Of a stretch of 64,000 bases of DNA, positions 10,139 through 21,984 are shown piece by piece. The translations under genes and the position numbers were made by a program. The notes beneath the pieces were generated by a model, which ran no database searches, was not told where the DNA came from, and saw nothing but the letters and a program-made list of their open reading frames with translations. This stretch comes from Odobenus rosmarus divergens (taxonomy: Eukaryota > Chordata > Mammalia > Carnivora > Odobenidae). The DNA lies in the NCBI RefSeq assembly GCF_000321225.1, contig NW_004450586.1, forward strand, positions 128,129 through 192,128. Reading direction: 5' to 3'. Position 1 is the first letter of the stretch. Every line of letters starts with the position of its first letter.

Positions 10139-12692
10139 TCCTCTATTGTACCAAATCTCTGTCTTGCAGTTTTTGGTTTATCAGATTCAAACTAAACAAC
10201 AACAAAAAGTTATGCTACTGATGCTCTATAATATTAATTTTCTAATCTCATTCCTTTGTTTCCAAAGGAAAGAGCCTTTGTGTCCACTTAAATCTTGTAA
10301 ATGGTAGTCAGAGCAATTAATTAAATTTCCTCTCCATTAAAATGACATTTGAAATTCACCTTTGTGTACCGTGGATTTTCATGCAGTGTGGACACTTATT
10401 CCTCGTCTTCGTATGCTTCTCATTTTCCCTATTGAACTGTAATTCTATGATCCAGATGCCAAACTGCGAAAATATTCTTCCAGCAGCAGCATATGGTTCC
10501 TTGGCAAGCTTATCCAACATCTGGATGAAAAGCTTACAGTTTCCTTTGGGTATGTAGTACTTCTGGCTGCTAAGAGGCTATTTGTGCAGTCTTTTCCTCA
10601 CAGACACCATTTCTCTTGACAAACCTTTGGTTCTAATCAAATTTTGTACATTTTTTTTTGTCCATTTGAGAATCAGTGATCTACAAAAGCCTGGTTTCCA
10701 GCCAGGCAGCTGTCCAAGTAGCCTCCCTCTATGACCACAGGGTGGATGTGGCACTGATACAAATTGCTTTAAATATAATAAGAGTTTATTTAGCTACCTT
10801 GATAAGCAATGTTTTGTTACTAGTGAAATCGGAAGATTATCTCCACTGGGGTAGCTATTCCTGAGGGTTGTCAAGGAATACAAAAACTGCATAAGGTAAC
10901 AACATATGAAAGTGTACAGTGCTCAGCATCCATGCTGTTGTAAATGGAGCGTGTGTGATGTGTGATTTTTCATACGCAACGGTCCCCCCACTGAAAATTC
11001 AGTTTCTGCAGCTGTTCGGACCGAGCACCCCAGAGGGTGTAGAGTACCAGTCCCTCCAGCACTATGACCATGGGGAAACATTTTGTCAGTCATCATTTTA
11101 TCTAAGCACTACAAGCAACTCTTCTGCTAGTATTAGATACTGTTTCATACTGAAGAATTTAAGAGTTATGTCAGACTGAGAACAAAATCGTTTACAACTC
11201 CCCATAACCTTCCAATCATAGTCCTCTAATTTGGGGGTCATCTTCTCAGAAAGAAGGAACCAAAATGCATGAAAAGGAAGTATCTTTCAATATGACTCAT
11301 TTATTCCTGTTGAAAAGCTAAGGCAAAACAAAGTGTGCTCTTGTACTGTCTACGTATGTAGTGTTCTTAGAAGCTAGCATTCTCTATATCCCATACCTTT
11401 CTTGCATGGTCATTTTAAGAATAGCTTTTAAAATGGGCCCTTAGGAATACAGAATTGAAGCGCATTTCTACTAGATGTAATTTCCTCCTGGATGGTTACA
11501 TGATCTGAGATTTCTGAATAATATTTTAATGAACTTGATGGAAAAGCAGAAGGAGACTTATTTGATAGATGAAGCTACATTAAAAGATGCCTGCCTCATG
11601 TGTTTTGAATACTTTTTAGAGATGACAGTATTTCCCACAAACTATTTTATGGGAAAATAAAATGAAGAATTCATTTAAAATAAATGAAGAATTCCTTCAT
11701 TTGAGAAGCAGTACATGAATTTGAGCAAAGTGAAACAGGCTTCGTTATTGGAAGATATCCTCTAGCCTTCAGTACACTGGTGTGCATTGTGACTCTCTAA
11801 AAGAGACGTTCTTTACGTGATACTTGACCCTGAACTCTTCTTTCTTAAGTAGAGTCTACTGAAATGCTGCTGTGCACAATTTTGGGAAATTCTTAAATAT
11901 AGAAAAAGTCTGCATCAGGATTTCTTAAATAAAGTGTATAATATTACTTTGAGAGCTTCAATAAATTCTCCAAAAATATGGGGATCTGTAATGAAATGCA
12001 CTTACTTAATGCAAATAATATTGGAGAGTCCTAATATAGATTTAGCATATTTAAAGTATTTACAAACCTTAGAGTAAAAAAATATATATAGATCTAATGA
12101 TTTGTGGTCACTATAGTAGATTGGACTGATGTGAAAAACTTACACCTTCCTACTACAAAGACAGATAAATACCAGATAATTTGGAATCCAGATATGGTTC
12201 ACTACATTAAAAAAGTTAAAAGAAAAGAGCAAGAAATCCCAATATATAGATATGAACATTAAGCACTTGAGGGGAATGCAAAGGGAAAATAGTTCACTGC
12301 ATTATCAAAACTGGGTAAGCATAGGAGTGGATCTTTTGGCTAATTAAAGTTTGATTTTCACAATTACTTCCAGACTTCAAATTATTCTTGAGGAAAATTT
12401 TGCTAATTTATAATTTTCTTTTAAAGAGTGTCCATTTCTTTTCAAGTTTACAAGTTAATTGGCATAAAGTTGTTCAAATCCTTGACTTTGATTTTTAAAA
12501 ATCTCTATGGGGATAAATACATTGAAAGCAGTAGAAATTCATTAAATACTTTGGGGTAAAGTTGGCAAAAATTATTTTGGATCCTCAGGTTAACTCTGAG
12601 AAAATAGCCTATTGAAAAATGTCTTCAAAATGTACCAACAATCTGAAGTAATATTTCAGGAGGGTTGGTCTGGTAAGAAGTGGTTGTGATAT

Positions 12693-12872
12693 GGGGCACC
12701 TGGGTGGCTCAGTTGGTTAGGTGTCCAACTCTTGGTTTTGGCTCAGGTCATGATTTCAGGGTCATGGGATTGAGCCCTGAGTTGAACTTTGTACTCAGCA
12801 CCAAAGGGATTTTCTCTTTCCCTCTCCTTCTGCCCCTACTTTTCAAATAAATAAATAAAATCTTAAAAAAAA
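12693..12872 (+). mobile_element. SINEC with long target-site duplication
   Basis: It starts 'ggggcacctgggtggctcag' and ends 'caaataaataaataaaatct' plus A-run. The flanks 'taagaagtggttgtgatat' (12674-12692) and 'taagcagtggttgtgatat' (12873-12891) are a 19-bp duplication with one mismatch. The middle ('agccctgagttgaactttg') departs from the younger copies. Confidence 0.96.
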
Positions 12873-13169
12873 TAAGCAGTGGTTGTGATATCATATTTCA
12901 TTACACAGCTTAGGGCTCAAAGGTAGAGAAACTGGAACTATACTTAGGAAATTGGTTAGAACTAAGGAGGGGAAATCACTCAGTTATAGTCAGTCCTTGT
13001 GACCGAGCATCCTGGAGCTGAAGAGTGGTAGCTGGGCTACAGTCTAGACCTACCTGAGTGCCCATGACAATCAACACATAACAGATACCAGAGTGAAAGA
13101 CAGGGAAGTTGGCAGGAGGGTAAAATGCGGGTCTCAGATAGCGATTGGCCACTGGCTTTTTGTTGAAGA

Positions 13170-13400
13170 CATGTGAATTGGGATTAACCTTTTGATATCA
13201 AATCTCAGCTCCTGTCCATACCATGTCTGTGACCTTAATAAATGTTTTTTTGAACTTTCTAGATTTAACTTCCCTCCTTTGTAAAAGATATACAATAGTT
13301 CTTGCCCCGTAAGGTTCTTGTGAAAATTAAATGAGATGATCTTTTGAAGTCTTTGTCAAGAACACAGAAAAAGTTAAATAAGTGTTAATATTATTACTAG
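13170..13400 (-). mobile_element. MIR
   Basis: In reverse orientation it shows 'gtctgtgacctt', then 'cctcctttgtaaaagatata', 'gtaaggttcttgtgaaaatt' and 'aaatgagatgatc', in the order of the reversed MIR consensus. The left limit is approximate. Confidence 0.75.
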
Positions 13401-14384
13401 CAGGATTAATAGACTGAGATTCACCTAAGGCCAGTCCTCAGCAGCTGAGGGCAAGTTAAAGGAAGGGGAAGTGGATTCTATTAGTATATATTTTGATACT
13501 GAAAAAGTTGGGTTTCTGTAAGTGAACCCAACTTCAATAAACCTGGGAAGATAAAGGTATGAAAATAAAGAAAGGAAGCCAGGTGAATGGATTTTGCCTA
13601 GTGCCCTGAGGGACTCAAGACTGGTCAATATCGAGAGCAAGTGAAAATTGTGCCAAAGATCCTTAAGGCGATTAAAAAAAAAAAAAAGGAGAAGACTGAA
13701 ATGTTGGCTCAAAGGCATCAAAAGAAACATCATTGGAATAACTGCATCCTCTGTTAGTTCCACTGTGTTATTATTTTACCTACAAAAGAAAAATGCAGTC
13801 GATGAAATGTGATCTTAGACTCTGTTATTAGTATTTCAGTGGCATAAAGTTCTGGTATTATAAACGAATAATTGATAATAGGTAGATAAATAATGGCGAG
13901 TAAGTTTGGCTTAGGAGGCAAACAACAATTTAGAAAATCAGACTAGATGTGTACATATGTCTCTGCGAATCCATCCTTACTCTTGGGGTAGGCTCAGTGC
14001 CCTTCAATTGTTTGGTTTGCTTAGATCGCCCAGAAAGATAATAGCAGAGATCCTTCGTTATTTACCTTATATCCAAAACCTTTTTCTCCTTTCCTGATAA
14101 TAATAATAATGATGACAATAATGATAACGAACTACTTTTCAGTTATGTCATCTCACTCTGTCGTTATACCTTAGTGCGGCTGCCACCATTCTCAGTCCCA
14201 AGGTATAGATTCTGAGTATTCTCTCCGATCTAAACATTTCACAAAGCTTATATTAATTTACTTTTTACCATCTAAATTATAAATTCTAACTAAGTTGGTA
14301 AGCTTATGATCATTCTACTTCAACCTTTAAGACTTACAAAATATTGATCACATTCACCTTCTGAATCTTTTTACCGGGGGGTTG
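13401..14384. other. Unassigned intergenic sequence with simple repeats
   Basis: No gene or transposon recognised. It includes an A-run at about 13673-13687 and an (AAT)n/(GAT) tract at about 14096-14131. A 112-codon minus-strand ORF (13425-13763) translates to a hydrophobic, phenylalanine-rich product that follows the underlying poly-A/T and is not credible as a gene. Confidence 0.5.
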
Positions 14385-15445
14385 GGAGGAGGGTTCTTAG
14401 TTTATTGTTTTATTTTTTTCACCATGCTGTGCATCACATCCCCATGACTTATTCGTTTTATAAAATGAGGTTTGTACCTTTTGACCCCCTTCATCCATTT
14501 TGTTCTCCATGAGCTTGTTTCTGGTTGTTGGTGGTGTTGGGTTCCACATGTAAGTGAGATCGTACAATATTTGTTTTTCTCTGTCTTATCTCACTTAGCA
14601 TGTACCCTCAAGGTCCATCCATGTTGTATCAAATGGTTTCCTTTTTATTATGGCTGAATAATATTCCATATATATATATATATATATCACATTTTCTTTA
14701 TCCATTCATCCATTGCTGGGCACTTAGGTGGCTTCCATATTTTGGCTGTTGTAAATAACACCTCAATAAACATGGGGGTGCAGATATTCTTTTGAGTTAA
14801 TATTTTTGTTTTCTTTGGATAAATACCTAGAAGTAGAATTGGATCCTATGGTAATTCTATTTTTAATTTCTTGAGGAAACTCCATACTGCTTTCCACAGT
14901 GGCTGCACAATTCCATTCCTACTTACAGTGCACAAGGGTTCCCTTTACTCCACATCCTCTCCAACACTCCTTATTTTTTATCTTTCGGATACTAACCATT
15001 CTAATGCGTGTGAGGTGCTATCTCCCTGTGGTTTGGATTCGCATTTTCCTGATGATGAGTGATGTTGAGCATCTTTTCATCGGCCTATTGACCATCTAAA
15101 TGTCTTTTTTGGGGAAAAATGTCTATTTATGTCTTCTGCCCATATTTAAACGGAATTATTTTTTCTTTAATTTTTATATTGAGTTGTATGAGGTTTTTTT
15201 TTTACATATTTTGCATAATACCTTCTCAGGTACATGATTTGAAAATATTTTCTCCCACTCAGTAGGTTATTTTTTATTTTGTTGATGGTTTCCATCACTG
15301 TGCAGTTTTTAGTTTGATGTAGTCCCATCCTGTTTATTTTAGTTAATTCATGTTCTGTGTTCTTTTTTATGTTTTACTTGCCTTTGTGTGATTTTATTTT
15401 TTTAGAGCTTTTTCAGTAACGTTGACCTATACTATGCAGACCACT
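14385..15445 (-). mobile_element. Old L1 (L1MA-like), 3' half of ORF2 to 3' UTR
   Basis: The reversed ORF2 terminus is readable: 'tatggctgaataatattcca' (14648-14667), 'tttatccattcatccattg', 'actccatactgctttccaca' (about 14880) and 'ccacatcctctccaacac' (about 14950). These are hallmark L1 reverse-transcriptase C-terminal sequences. Many stops and frameshifts break the frame. A (TA)n tract sits inside at about 14668-14688. It borders a second L1 fragment on the right. Confidence 0.9.
14640..15440 (-). pseudogene. Broken L1 ORF2 C-terminal coding remnant
   Basis: The minus strand of the L1MA-like element encodes the carboxy end of the L1 endonuclease/reverse transcriptase protein, downstream of the reverse-transcriptase domain. 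Stops and indels in every frame leave no usable ORF. Plus-strand ORFs at 14472-14657 and 14871-15099 are antisense shadows of this remnant. It cannot supply retrotransposition activity. Confidence 0.8.
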
Positions 15446-15464
15446 GATGTCAATACACTAGTTT

Positions 15465-15690
15465 TCTTTTCTTTTTTTCTTTTTAATTGTAGTAAAAATG
15501 ACATAACATAAAATTTACCATCTTAGCCATTTTTAAGCCTACAGTTTAGAACTGTTAAGAACATCCACACTGTTGTGCAACCAATCTCTAGAACTCTTCA
15601 TCTTGCAAAACTGAAACACTGTATCTATTCAACAACAGCTCCCCATTTCTGCCTCCCTCCCCCCAAGTCCTGGCAACCACCATTCAACCA
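15465..15690 (-). mobile_element. L1M 3' UTR fragment
   Basis: The blocks 'catcttagccatttttaag' , 'cacactgttgtgcaaccaat' and 'catcttgcaaaactgaaac', followed by 'cctggcaaccaccattcaa', match the reversed 3' UTR of mammalian-wide L1M elements. It directly follows the L1MA-like fragment, so either the younger L1 landed beside or inside it, or this is a remnant of the host L1. Confidence 0.85.
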
Positions 15691-18600
15691 TCAAAGTAAT
15701 TTTGTGTGTGTGTGTGCTGTTTTTTACTGTTTTTTCTACATCCATTCCTGAGATGCCTGGTGTTTATTGGTCTTTAAGGACACAAAATCTATTTGGCTGA
15801 TACCAGCCGGCAATAATTTTCAGAATCGCAGATTACTTTTGTAGGTTGTAACTCTAGTTTAATATCTATGACTTCAAAAATGTGTTTTCTGGAATTTCTG
15901 GCCTTAAGCCTACCTGAATGAGAATTATAAGGGGCATTTGTAAAACATGCAAATTCTGCACTGTACTTCAAATGAACTATACCAGAATTGTCTATATAAT
16001 TTGTTTTCTCACCAGTGAGTCCCCAAAATCTACATGTCTTTCAAAAGTACCTGATGATCCTTAAGCACGTTAAAATGTGATCATCTTAACTGTGTAATTC
16101 TTCGATATGTAATTCAACAATCCTCTTCTATTATGAAACTCACAGCTAATCCAAGAAAACTACTATTCATCCTGTGTCCTCCATAACTTGGAGACAGGAC
16201 TTTGAAGCTTGTGGCTAAGACAGTGTGAATTTAGAGACAAGAGTTGATGAGGGATGAGGAGTCACCCTGACAGCTGACTTCCTGGAGCAGTGTCTATGTT
16301 TCTAGGTCTTTTCACCGGAAACTTGGTCAAGGGCCAATTTAGTTAGCATTTCAGCTTTCCTCTTCTTTGCTATAATTCCATTTTGTAGTTGCTCCACCTC
16401 TATAGCAAGTGTGTTTCCTTTTTTTATTCTGGAGTTGTAATTTTACATTGCCTCATGGGCCTGGATTTGAAGGGGAGAGATGACTGGTCTCATCTTATCA
16501 TCTCATTGACTTCAGTGGGGTTAGCATCAGTGTATATAGGAACAAGATTCAGTTTCTGACGGTGTCCTGACTTCAGAGGGGAGGTAGACATGAGAGAGAA
16601 GTCTTCCAAGTTTACATCTCACTTCTATTTCTAAGGAAGAGAAAGGAAAAAAAAAAAAAGGCATCATCTATACACATGGGTAACAAAGAATTCCGTACAC
16701 ATGAAGCAAAGAGTTCTACCCAGATTGATTTATTTTGTTAATTTGTGCCTTTCATGAGGTTTAAATCTAGTCATCAGATAAGCCTTGTATATAATCATAA
16801 AAACGATACTGAAATATTTTATTTTTCCAAGTAAATGACCAAAGAAAACCAATCTGCAAGCTATGAAAGTCAGACAATTTCCAGGTGAACCTCTTTAGAC
16901 ACAGTGATTTCCAAGCATTCCGTTCTACCTGAATCAGGAAAAAGTACAGTGAAATGTAAATAATGTATACTGTATTTAGAAAAACAACGTAAATACTTTA
17001 TAGACTGTTCAGTAAATAATGTATATACTTAGAAAAACAATATAAATATTTCATGAACTGCTGGGCCACTGTTAAGACTCAGGTTAAACCTCGGGGTTTA
17101 AAGAACACTATGTTTATCAAAACTCCATTTCTTCTACCCAATAGAATTCTGCAAGGTTTGGATAAATGGCCATATATAAGCTATGTATTCATGATACGGC
17201 CCTATTGAAGTCACTGTATTAAGTGTACATTATACTTTTTAGTTGCTGCACACTAAAATCATCTGAACTTCAAAGTTTGAGCTATGTTTTATTGTTATAA
17301 AATGTACAGAAAGACTTCTTGTCAAGCCCTTCCAACCTTGCCAATCACATTATACATTCATATTATATTCTTGATCCATCAGGATTACAGACCAGAGTCA
17401 CATATTTCTAATAATAATGTTTACTGTTCTCAACTTTTGATTCCATTAGAAAAATTAATTTCCTTCCTCTCTCCTCTCAGAATGGCCCCATTCTTTCTGC
17501 ACGTATGTTGCCTACTAATGCTTCAAAAAATCTTTTTTTTTTTCAGTTTCCTTTAAATCAGAGCTAAAAAATGTGCTTCTCATGTCTGTCCTTTCAGTAC
17601 TTTAGCTCTAGAGCATATCTTTGCAGCTCCACATTTAATATTCAATATCTATTGTTAAATTCCTCATAAAATGCCAGTAAGTGCTCATATGTTCTAATTA
17701 ATAGGCATAGTGTGAAGGCCATAACCAGCTTCACAGAGGAGAACAATGAGCTCACAGATCACAGCTGCAATCCACCAGAGGTTGGATGTGAACATTCCCT
17801 CCTCAACTGCTGAGTATTTCAAGCTGGAGGAGCAGCTGGTGAGCGAACAGAACCCATGATGCAGTAACAGTTTGTTGGAACCATGAAAAACTAAATGTCA
17901 AATGCATATCAAATAGTATTCTATACCAACTGGTTAACATTGTTCATCCCCAAAGACACTGGATATAAAAATGGAGACTTCCTAGTAAATTAAACTGGGT
18001 ATTTAGAGGGATAAAAAGAATAATTCATAAGAATGCTTGAAGTCTAAAGAGTAGCTTCAAGGTATTTGGGTTGAGAGTAGAAAGAGATTTAAAGAAGATA
18101 ATATGGAGGGTTTTTTTAAAAAATAATACTAGTCTATGGTGACACAAATTCTACAGAATATAGGCCAGGCATTTGGGGCATAAAAATAGTATGTACCTCA
18201 TTTGTAGACATGTATGTTCCTAAAGCAAGATGGAAATCAGAGAAACATGTCTTTGGATCATCACAGAGACTAACCAAGTGTTCCCAGCCTAAAGTATCAT
18301 TTTACATGAAAAACAACTCAGAGAGTATGGTCCTATCAGTTTAATCTGTATACTCATGGATTTTAATGCTTTGCAATTGATCTCCTGACAATGAAGCCTT
18401 TTTTAAATTACACTACGAGACATGGATTTAGAAACATTGGTATATGTTCTAAGGAATCTCTGGACATAAGGGATCAAGAAAAGAAAGAGATGCAGTGATC
18501 AAAAAGTACGAAAAGTTTTATAAGAAATTTTAAAAAATAAAGAAATGCAAATGTACAAAGAAAGATTATGGAAGACAAAGGGGTCATTTTAAATGTATGA

Positions 18601-18925
18601 AGTGAAAAATTTTAAGAAATCTCTTGTTCATTGAACAGAAATAGAGTATTTTAAAATTTCCATTTCTTAAATTCAAACTGTTATACATTTTGAGAGGTGC
18701 TGTAAATCGTACAGTCTAATCTAGGGTTTCCTTACCCACCAGCTTCTTAATCGAAGGTAGTTGGTGACAATCGGGGAAGATCCATGCCTAGAAATTTGAA
18801 CTACCGGAAGGTCTTTTGAACTAGTATCTGCATCTTGCTGCCCAACCCTAGCACAGGTCACTTTGCTCACTTTTCTGAAATAAGATATTCTGCTCTGAAA
18901 TTATTTAAAAGTAACAAATTGTCCT
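15691..18925. other. Unique intergenic sequence with one degenerate duplication
   Basis: It has a short (GT)n at about 15701-15717, an A13 run near 16650 and the tandem duplication at 16956-17062. No gene, RNA or interspersed repeat was recognised across the rest. Confidence 0.45.
16956..17062 (+). repeat. Degenerate tandem duplication, about 56-bp unit
   Basis: Unit 1 (16956-17011) and unit 2 (17012-17062) both start 'gtaaataatgtata' and contain 'ttagaaaaacaa', then 'taaata' and a 'gactgt/gaactg' end. Unit 2 is about 5 bp shorter. The two differ at many positions, so the duplication is not recent. Confidence 0.85.
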
Positions 18926-19085
18926 GGAATTTACAGAGTGTTTGGGTACAAATTATCTCATTTGATTCTCAAAATAACCCTAAGAAATGGGTAGGTGTTA
19001 GTTCCTATGTATAGTTAAGGAGATTGAGTTCCAGATGGATTAAGTAACTCACTTAAGGTCTCTATCTATAAAAGTGCAATAATGT
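18926..19085 (+). mobile_element. MIR
   Basis: The order 'aattatctcatttgattctc', 'aaaataaccctaagaaatgg', 'gttaaggagattgag' and 'taagtaactcacttaaggtc' matches the forward MIR core ('cctcacaacaaccctatgag', 'gaaactgaggc', 'ttaagtaacttgcccaaggt'). Confidence 0.88.
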
Positions 19086-19141
19086 TACCTAAGCCTAATT
19101 GTACTTATTCCAACTGAACAATCTCTGGCAAAATTATAAAG

Positions 19142-19223
19142 GAAAAAGGAGGAGGAGGTGGGTGGGGAGGAGGAAGGAAGGAAGGAAAGAAGGAAGGAAG
19201 GAAGGAAGGAAGGAAGGAAGGAA
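19142..19223 (+). repeat. Purine tract: (GGA)n then (GGAA)n
   Basis: About 80 bp of pure purine on this strand: ggagga units, a ggtgggtgggg spacer, then some 14 GGAA/GAAA units. The minus-strand ORF across it (proline- and serine-rich) is an artefact of the repeat. Confidence 0.95.
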
Positions 19224-20904
19224 TGATATCATACCAAATCCTCGGGGTAGAAAGAAAATCTGAGTCTAGTGCCTTACAATTCTGCACTGTGAGCAGCAGA
19301 ACTTAACATTTATTAAATTCTCAGGTTTCAAAATAAATAAAAACTAAAGAAAATAATTCAAAACGTTAAAAACATATATTTAAGGTCTAAGAATGTAATC
19401 CAAATACCTTCTATTAACTATTGGATACAATATGAAAAAAAAAAAGGTAGATACATAGGGTTTGTTATTAATGACCTGAGCTGTTCCTGAACTTGAAATA
19501 ACAAGAATTTCACATTTTAAGCAGTTTTCGCCTGTAACTCTAAGCACACAAATATTTAATTTTGCTTTACTGCTTCTATACATCCACTTAAATTTCTCTT
19601 CTTATTGCAAACCAGTCAGGGAATAAACAAGCTTCGCCAATTTTAATGAAGCAATGCATGTTTAACATACAGTGATTGTATCAGAAATAGTTTATTTTCT
19701 TTAAATTCTGCCATGTGTAAATGGAAATAGTTTCCACTCATGATTTTTGCACATCAACAGTAGTAGAAATTGACAATAAGCACAAAAAGAATCAACATCC
19801 TTTTGATCAAAAATGTATCTGCGACTACTCACTTGCCCATTCCAGTTCTTGCTCTATTTGGCAAATTGTTCAGGTTAACCACATTTGAACCAAATATATT
19901 GTGTGCAACCCCGAAAAAATGTGTGTACATAAAGATGCGGTATATTGTTCCCTATCTACCCAATTGTATCATGATTGCTCACTAGGTTTCAGAGCACAGA
20001 TTAGGAACTGTTTCTGGCTGAACTATTAGAATTTGTTAATTACTGCTATTAGATAAACTTGGAGAACTGCTAATATTGTATATAAGTATTAAGTAGAATT
20101 TTTCAAAGTTTTCTCTGCAAAGAATATTTTATGAAATCAGAAGGGGTAAACAAAATATTTGCCTGCCATTTGCAAGCCATTTCAAACAACTCAACATCGG
20201 TTTTTCTATCCATCAAATGGGTTTATTGAGCCAAAGTCGATACCTTTACCACTCTTAAGAGGAAATTAGATAATATGTATGGACATAGTCCCTAAACCAT
20301 ACAGTATTCCTCAGTACTGATTGTTAATTTGCAGTGTATAAGATCCACCTGCCTAAGAATCAGATCTTTATCTATCAGGTTGTTTTACGGAAACAGGGTT
20401 TACTCAGGTCCCATGGCATGAAGAATATTCTAGGGGGTGTTTTGCCTGCTAGGGCCCTCCTGTATCCTTCCTCTTGGTAGCTGGCTTTCCTGTCTGCTTC
20501 CCAAGGGGCTCTGCTCACCAATCCTGTAACTGTAACTGCTTTTGTTGCTTAGGTCACCTCCCTCTCTTGTTCTCTTTTCCTTCCCTTTTTCTTGTACATT
20601 GCTGGATGTTGTTTTCCAGACATTTTGCAGGTCCTGTGAAAAGGTTCAGAGAATACAACCAAGTCACAACAATATCTATGAAGACCTCTGATAAGCAGTA
20701 AGGCACTGTACACGTACGGGGAAGTGTTCCTGCTAGTTAGTCAGAATAAGCTATGTTTCAGGACTTCTGACTCCTAAGTGATCCTCACCAATGGTCTCTT
20801 ACTGCTGAGTCCCCCTGGAGCTGCTTCATTAGCGCCGGAAATGATGTGGGGTGAAGAAAGCAGTCCTTAAATTCTCTATACTGAGGATTACTCTGTTCTG
20901 CAGT
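19224..20904. other. Unassigned intergenic sequence
   Basis: No recognised repeat family, RNA or coding exon. Short ORFs (19770-19985, 20474-20701) have no domain support. The 20380-20840 segment is more GC-rich than its surroundings but I could not assign it. Confidence 0.45.
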
Positions 20905-20920
20905 TACAAACATGAATTTA

Positions 20921-21132
20921 TTTATTTATTTATTTTAAAGATTTTATTTATTTATTTGACAGAGAGAGAGAGAGAGCGCAAGAGCAGGAACACAAGCAGG
21001 GTGAGCAGAGGGAGAGGGAGATGCAGGCCCCCCACTGAACAGAGAGCCCGATGTGGGGCTCCATCCCAGGACCCTGGGATCATGACCTGAGCTGAAGGCA
21101 GATGCTTAAGGACTGAGCCACCCATGCATCCC
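20921..21132 (-). mobile_element. SINEC, young copy with perfect duplication
   Basis: Reverse copy: T/ATTT-rich tail first ('tttaaagattttatttattt'), then 'cacaagcagg', 'ccctgggatcatgacctgag' and the head 'actgagccacccatgcatcc'. The flanks 'tacaaacatgaattta' at 20905-20920 and 21133-21148 are identical over 16 bp, marking a fairly recent insertion by L1 machinery. Confidence 0.97.
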
Positions 21133-21148
21133 TACAAACATGAATTTA

Positions 21149-21504
21149 ATGGGACCCTGCATGTGTGTATCTGTGTACGTGTCTGTGAGTGTGACACATA
21201 CCCTCATACAGATACTCACACATCTTAATGTCCATCATCACGTACTAGCTATAGTGCCCCACATATTGTTTTTATGCTCTCAATATTGGTTTATTTAGTC
21301 GATGCTTTATTGTAGCTATTGATTCCTATTTGTTTAATTTAGCTAACAAAAGTATTCTATGTTTGCTTTATTTCCACCATCAATTTAATTTGTTGAGTAT
21401 CTAAGGAGGATTCTTGAAATTTATTTAGTTACTAAAAGAAAACACAAGATCCACTTTGCTAATCAACCTTGAAGATGAAAAAATGTGGTAAGTATCTGTT
21501 TTTG
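21149..21504. other. Unassigned sequence after the SINE
   Basis: It includes an imperfect TG-rich stretch (about 21160-21195) and otherwise nothing I can name. Confidence 0.4.
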
Positions 21505-21650
21505 TATGTAGGACAATGCTGCAATGCATTTGTCCCATTTTTATAAGGGAAACTAAAAGAAGTTTAAGTGATCTGGCTAAAGTTACAGAGTTAATAAAGA
21601 TAGAGTTAATATTCAGTCCTTCACCCTGCATTATATTTCATTCTAACTAA
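21505..21650 (+). mobile_element. Possible MIR fragment
   Basis: The stretch 'cccatttttataagggaaac' followed by 'agtttaagtgatctggctaa' resembles the forward MIR core ('cccattttacagatgaggaa', 'gttaagtaacttgccc'). It is diverged, so the call is tentative. Confidence 0.5.
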
Positions 21651-21984
21651 CTTAGCTTACCATAAAACTAGTCAGGGAAGAAAAGAGAGTAAATAAATGC
21701 ATCAGTGAAAGAGAATACACTATATTTTATGACAGGGATGCCTGGGGAGAATGACAGGCCATGGAGGAGGGATGCCAAGTTTACCTGAATGAGGGTCCCC
21801 AAAGGCATCTCAGAATAGGGTATTTTGGTCTGAGTCATTATAAGAGTGTTTTCCAGGCTACCAAGAGAACGGGGGAAGGTAATTCCATAAAAGCAAAACA
21901 TAAAGCAGAAGTATTGAACTGAGAAACAGTTAGAAAACCAGTAGTTCTGACTATGCAGTTATATAAGGCTCTCTCTTACTCGGC

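Larger units (their letters stand above)
9091..12673. other. Long unique intergenic stretch
   Basis: Some 3.6 kb with no transposable element I can name. It contains a (TTTG)n run at 9781-9805, an A19 run at 10120-10138 and a short duplicated motif 'aatgaagaattc' near 11660-11695. ORFs at 10342-10557, 10676-10864 and 10919-11179 show no domain and no consistent codon pattern. Confidence 0.45.

Noticed and set aside
14472..15099. Several plus-strand ORFs of 61-66 codons
   Set aside because: They are antisense readings of an old L1 ORF2 remnant.
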